64,000 nucleotides of DNA, from NCBI GenBank assembly GCA_028564675.1, contig JAOVVO010000201.1:1-64000 (forward strand). The letters are read 5' to 3'. Each line of letters starts with the position of its first letter. Within the stretch, counting starts at the first letter, position 1. The position numbers and the translations under genes were made by a program. Below are positions 63,801 through 64,000 of the stretch, piece by piece. The notes beneath the pieces were generated by a model. It was not told the DNA's origin. It worked only from the letters and a program-made list of their open reading frames with translations, and made no database searches. Source of the DNA: Onchocerca lupi (lineage: Eukaryota > Nematoda > Chromadorea > Rhabditida > Onchocercidae).

Positions 63801-64000
63801 TAATAAAATCATGCATGATGATTTACTACGCAATTCAATTAAATCCAAATCAAAATATACCGTATTTCGGGTTCCGATTTAGCGACTTCGGGTTTTTTCT
63901 GGCGTGCTTTCCAATGCATAATTGGCACAACATACTTCCCGGATGGATGCAACATTGCCAATGGATCATCTGATGTTGTTTCCATCAACTCATCCATGGT
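54806..64000 (-). CDS. RBBP6: RBBP6/Mpe1-family protein, partial (5' end beyond the window), 14 exons seen, 1194 aa here
   Basis: Exons: >64000-63861, 63301-63106, 62962-62899, 62832-62618, 62216-61879, 61753-61683, 61582-61497, 61356-61142, 60993-60700, 60587-60422, 60324-59189, 55949-55820, 55664-55272, 54946-54806. Every junction is in phase. In order: the pre-RING linker (AMLHPSGKYVVPIM); a RING finger of RBBP6 type (CPIC, TTCCGDSFCADC, KCPGANC) followed by MRQAVEAFKHGAV; a Gln tract of 10+13 residues broken by one Leu; a Pro-rich segment; an RS-rich segment (SRSRSRSSSRGRNRSHRDKR); and a long Lys/Arg/Glu/Asp tail ending RSSKKRSGVK. The DWNN ubiquitin-like domain and zinc knuckle must lie to the right of 64000. 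RBBP6 is part of the pre-mRNA cleavage/polyadenylation machinery and has E3 ubiquitin ligase activity; C. elegans RBPL-1 is the expected orthologue. The 3.2-kb intron 55950-59188 is almost entirely a Helitron. Confidence 0.93.
55994..59119 (+). mobile_element. Decayed autonomous-type Helitron in an RBBP6 intron
   Basis: The left end is A|TCTATATCTATATAAG at 55994, and the right end is TCTAGCTAG|T at 59119, giving the Helitron pattern A-TC...CTAG-T with no target duplication. GC-rich palindromic DNA (GCATGGCCGGCC, GCCGGGTCTAGC) precedes the right end. Both ends resemble the short element at 47660-48032. Inside is a broken Pif1-type helicase on the plus strand, antisense to the host gene. A segment near the left end (about 56065-56130) recurs inverted near the right end (about 58865-58935). 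Confidence 0.8.
56809..58260 (+). pseudogene. Helitron Pif1-like helicase remnant
   Basis: Translated pieces in different frames follow the order of a Helitron helicase. First comes NEVLNQLGMPS with LDVELRREQNYN (56818-56930). Then a Walker A remnant PGGTGETFLIRL near 57036, where the usual GKT is GET, removing the catalytic lysine. After that are NGKVPVDLTIRR and FTDIPTNYKNHDWLSERTIL (57527-57740), MLRNINQLKPCNGMRL (about 57920) and a motif VI-like end FTINKAQSQSLELCG...LYVACSRV (58119-58240). Stop codons and frameshifts separate the pieces, so it cannot make an active helicase. No Rep/HUH nuclease part was recognised between 55994 and 56800. Confidence 0.88.
62650..62745. repeat. CAA/CAG tract encoding poly-Gln in RBBP6
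   Basis: On the minus strand 10 Gln codons, one CTA (Leu) and 13 Gln codons follow one another, mixing CAA and CAG. The mixture argues against recent slippage of a pure CAG run. Length variation between strains or species is likely. Confidence 0.9.

Overview
This is nuclear DNA of a nematode, most likely a filarial (clade III, Onchocercidae-like) worm. The sequence is very AT-rich with long A and T homopolymers. Genes are split into many small exons by 100-1200 nt introns with T-rich acceptors ending in (T)nCAG or TAG. Several start codons lie just behind an unpaired acceptor, as expected for spliced-leader trans-splicing. The species call is inference from composition and gene structure. No prokaryotic features, CRISPR array, rRNA or tRNA gene were seen.

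Layout. 1-11280: gene-free AT-rich DNA with tandem repeats and hairpins. 11345-18204 (+): a complete nine-exon inhibitory-type SMAD (SMAD6/7-like, 429 aa). 18205-23537: gene-free, but 21191-21923 repeats two separate parts of the SMAD locus. 23538-26277 (-): an unrecognised gene for a predicted secreted protein with a glutamine-rich tail; two exon junctions are unresolved. 26278-34201: about 8 kb without a supported gene. 34204-35614 (+): an unrecognised 175-aa three-exon membrane protein. 38062-39550 (-): a TMEM50-family membrane protein (164 aa) with a 14-nt micro-exon. 42034-46981 (-): a complete 14-exon mitochondrial ABC half-transporter, ABCB7/Atm1 (710 aa). 47660-48032: a short non-autonomous Helitron-like element. 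48500-49300: a GC-richer block rich in TGACG/CGTCA, in the divergent promoter position. 50679-53618 (+): a six-exon protein (526 aa) with a FLYWCH-like CC/HH zinc-binding region. 54806 to beyond 64000 (-): most of an RBBP6/Mpe1 orthologue (linker, RING finger, poly-Q, RS-rich and charged tail). Its N-terminal DWNN and zinc-knuckle part lies off the right end. One intron of it holds a decayed Helitron (55994-59119) whose Pif1-type helicase is antisense to the host gene.

Functions are unrelated housekeeping or signalling roles: TGF-beta signal damping, Fe-S precursor export from mitochondria, membrane trafficking, pre-mRNA 3' processing. Nothing suggests an operon. The points most worth pursuing are the SMAD exon that sits inside duplicated or repeat-like DNA, the Helitron that makes up almost all of an RBBP6 intron, and the unrecognised secreted protein. 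No clearly new multi-gene system was seen.
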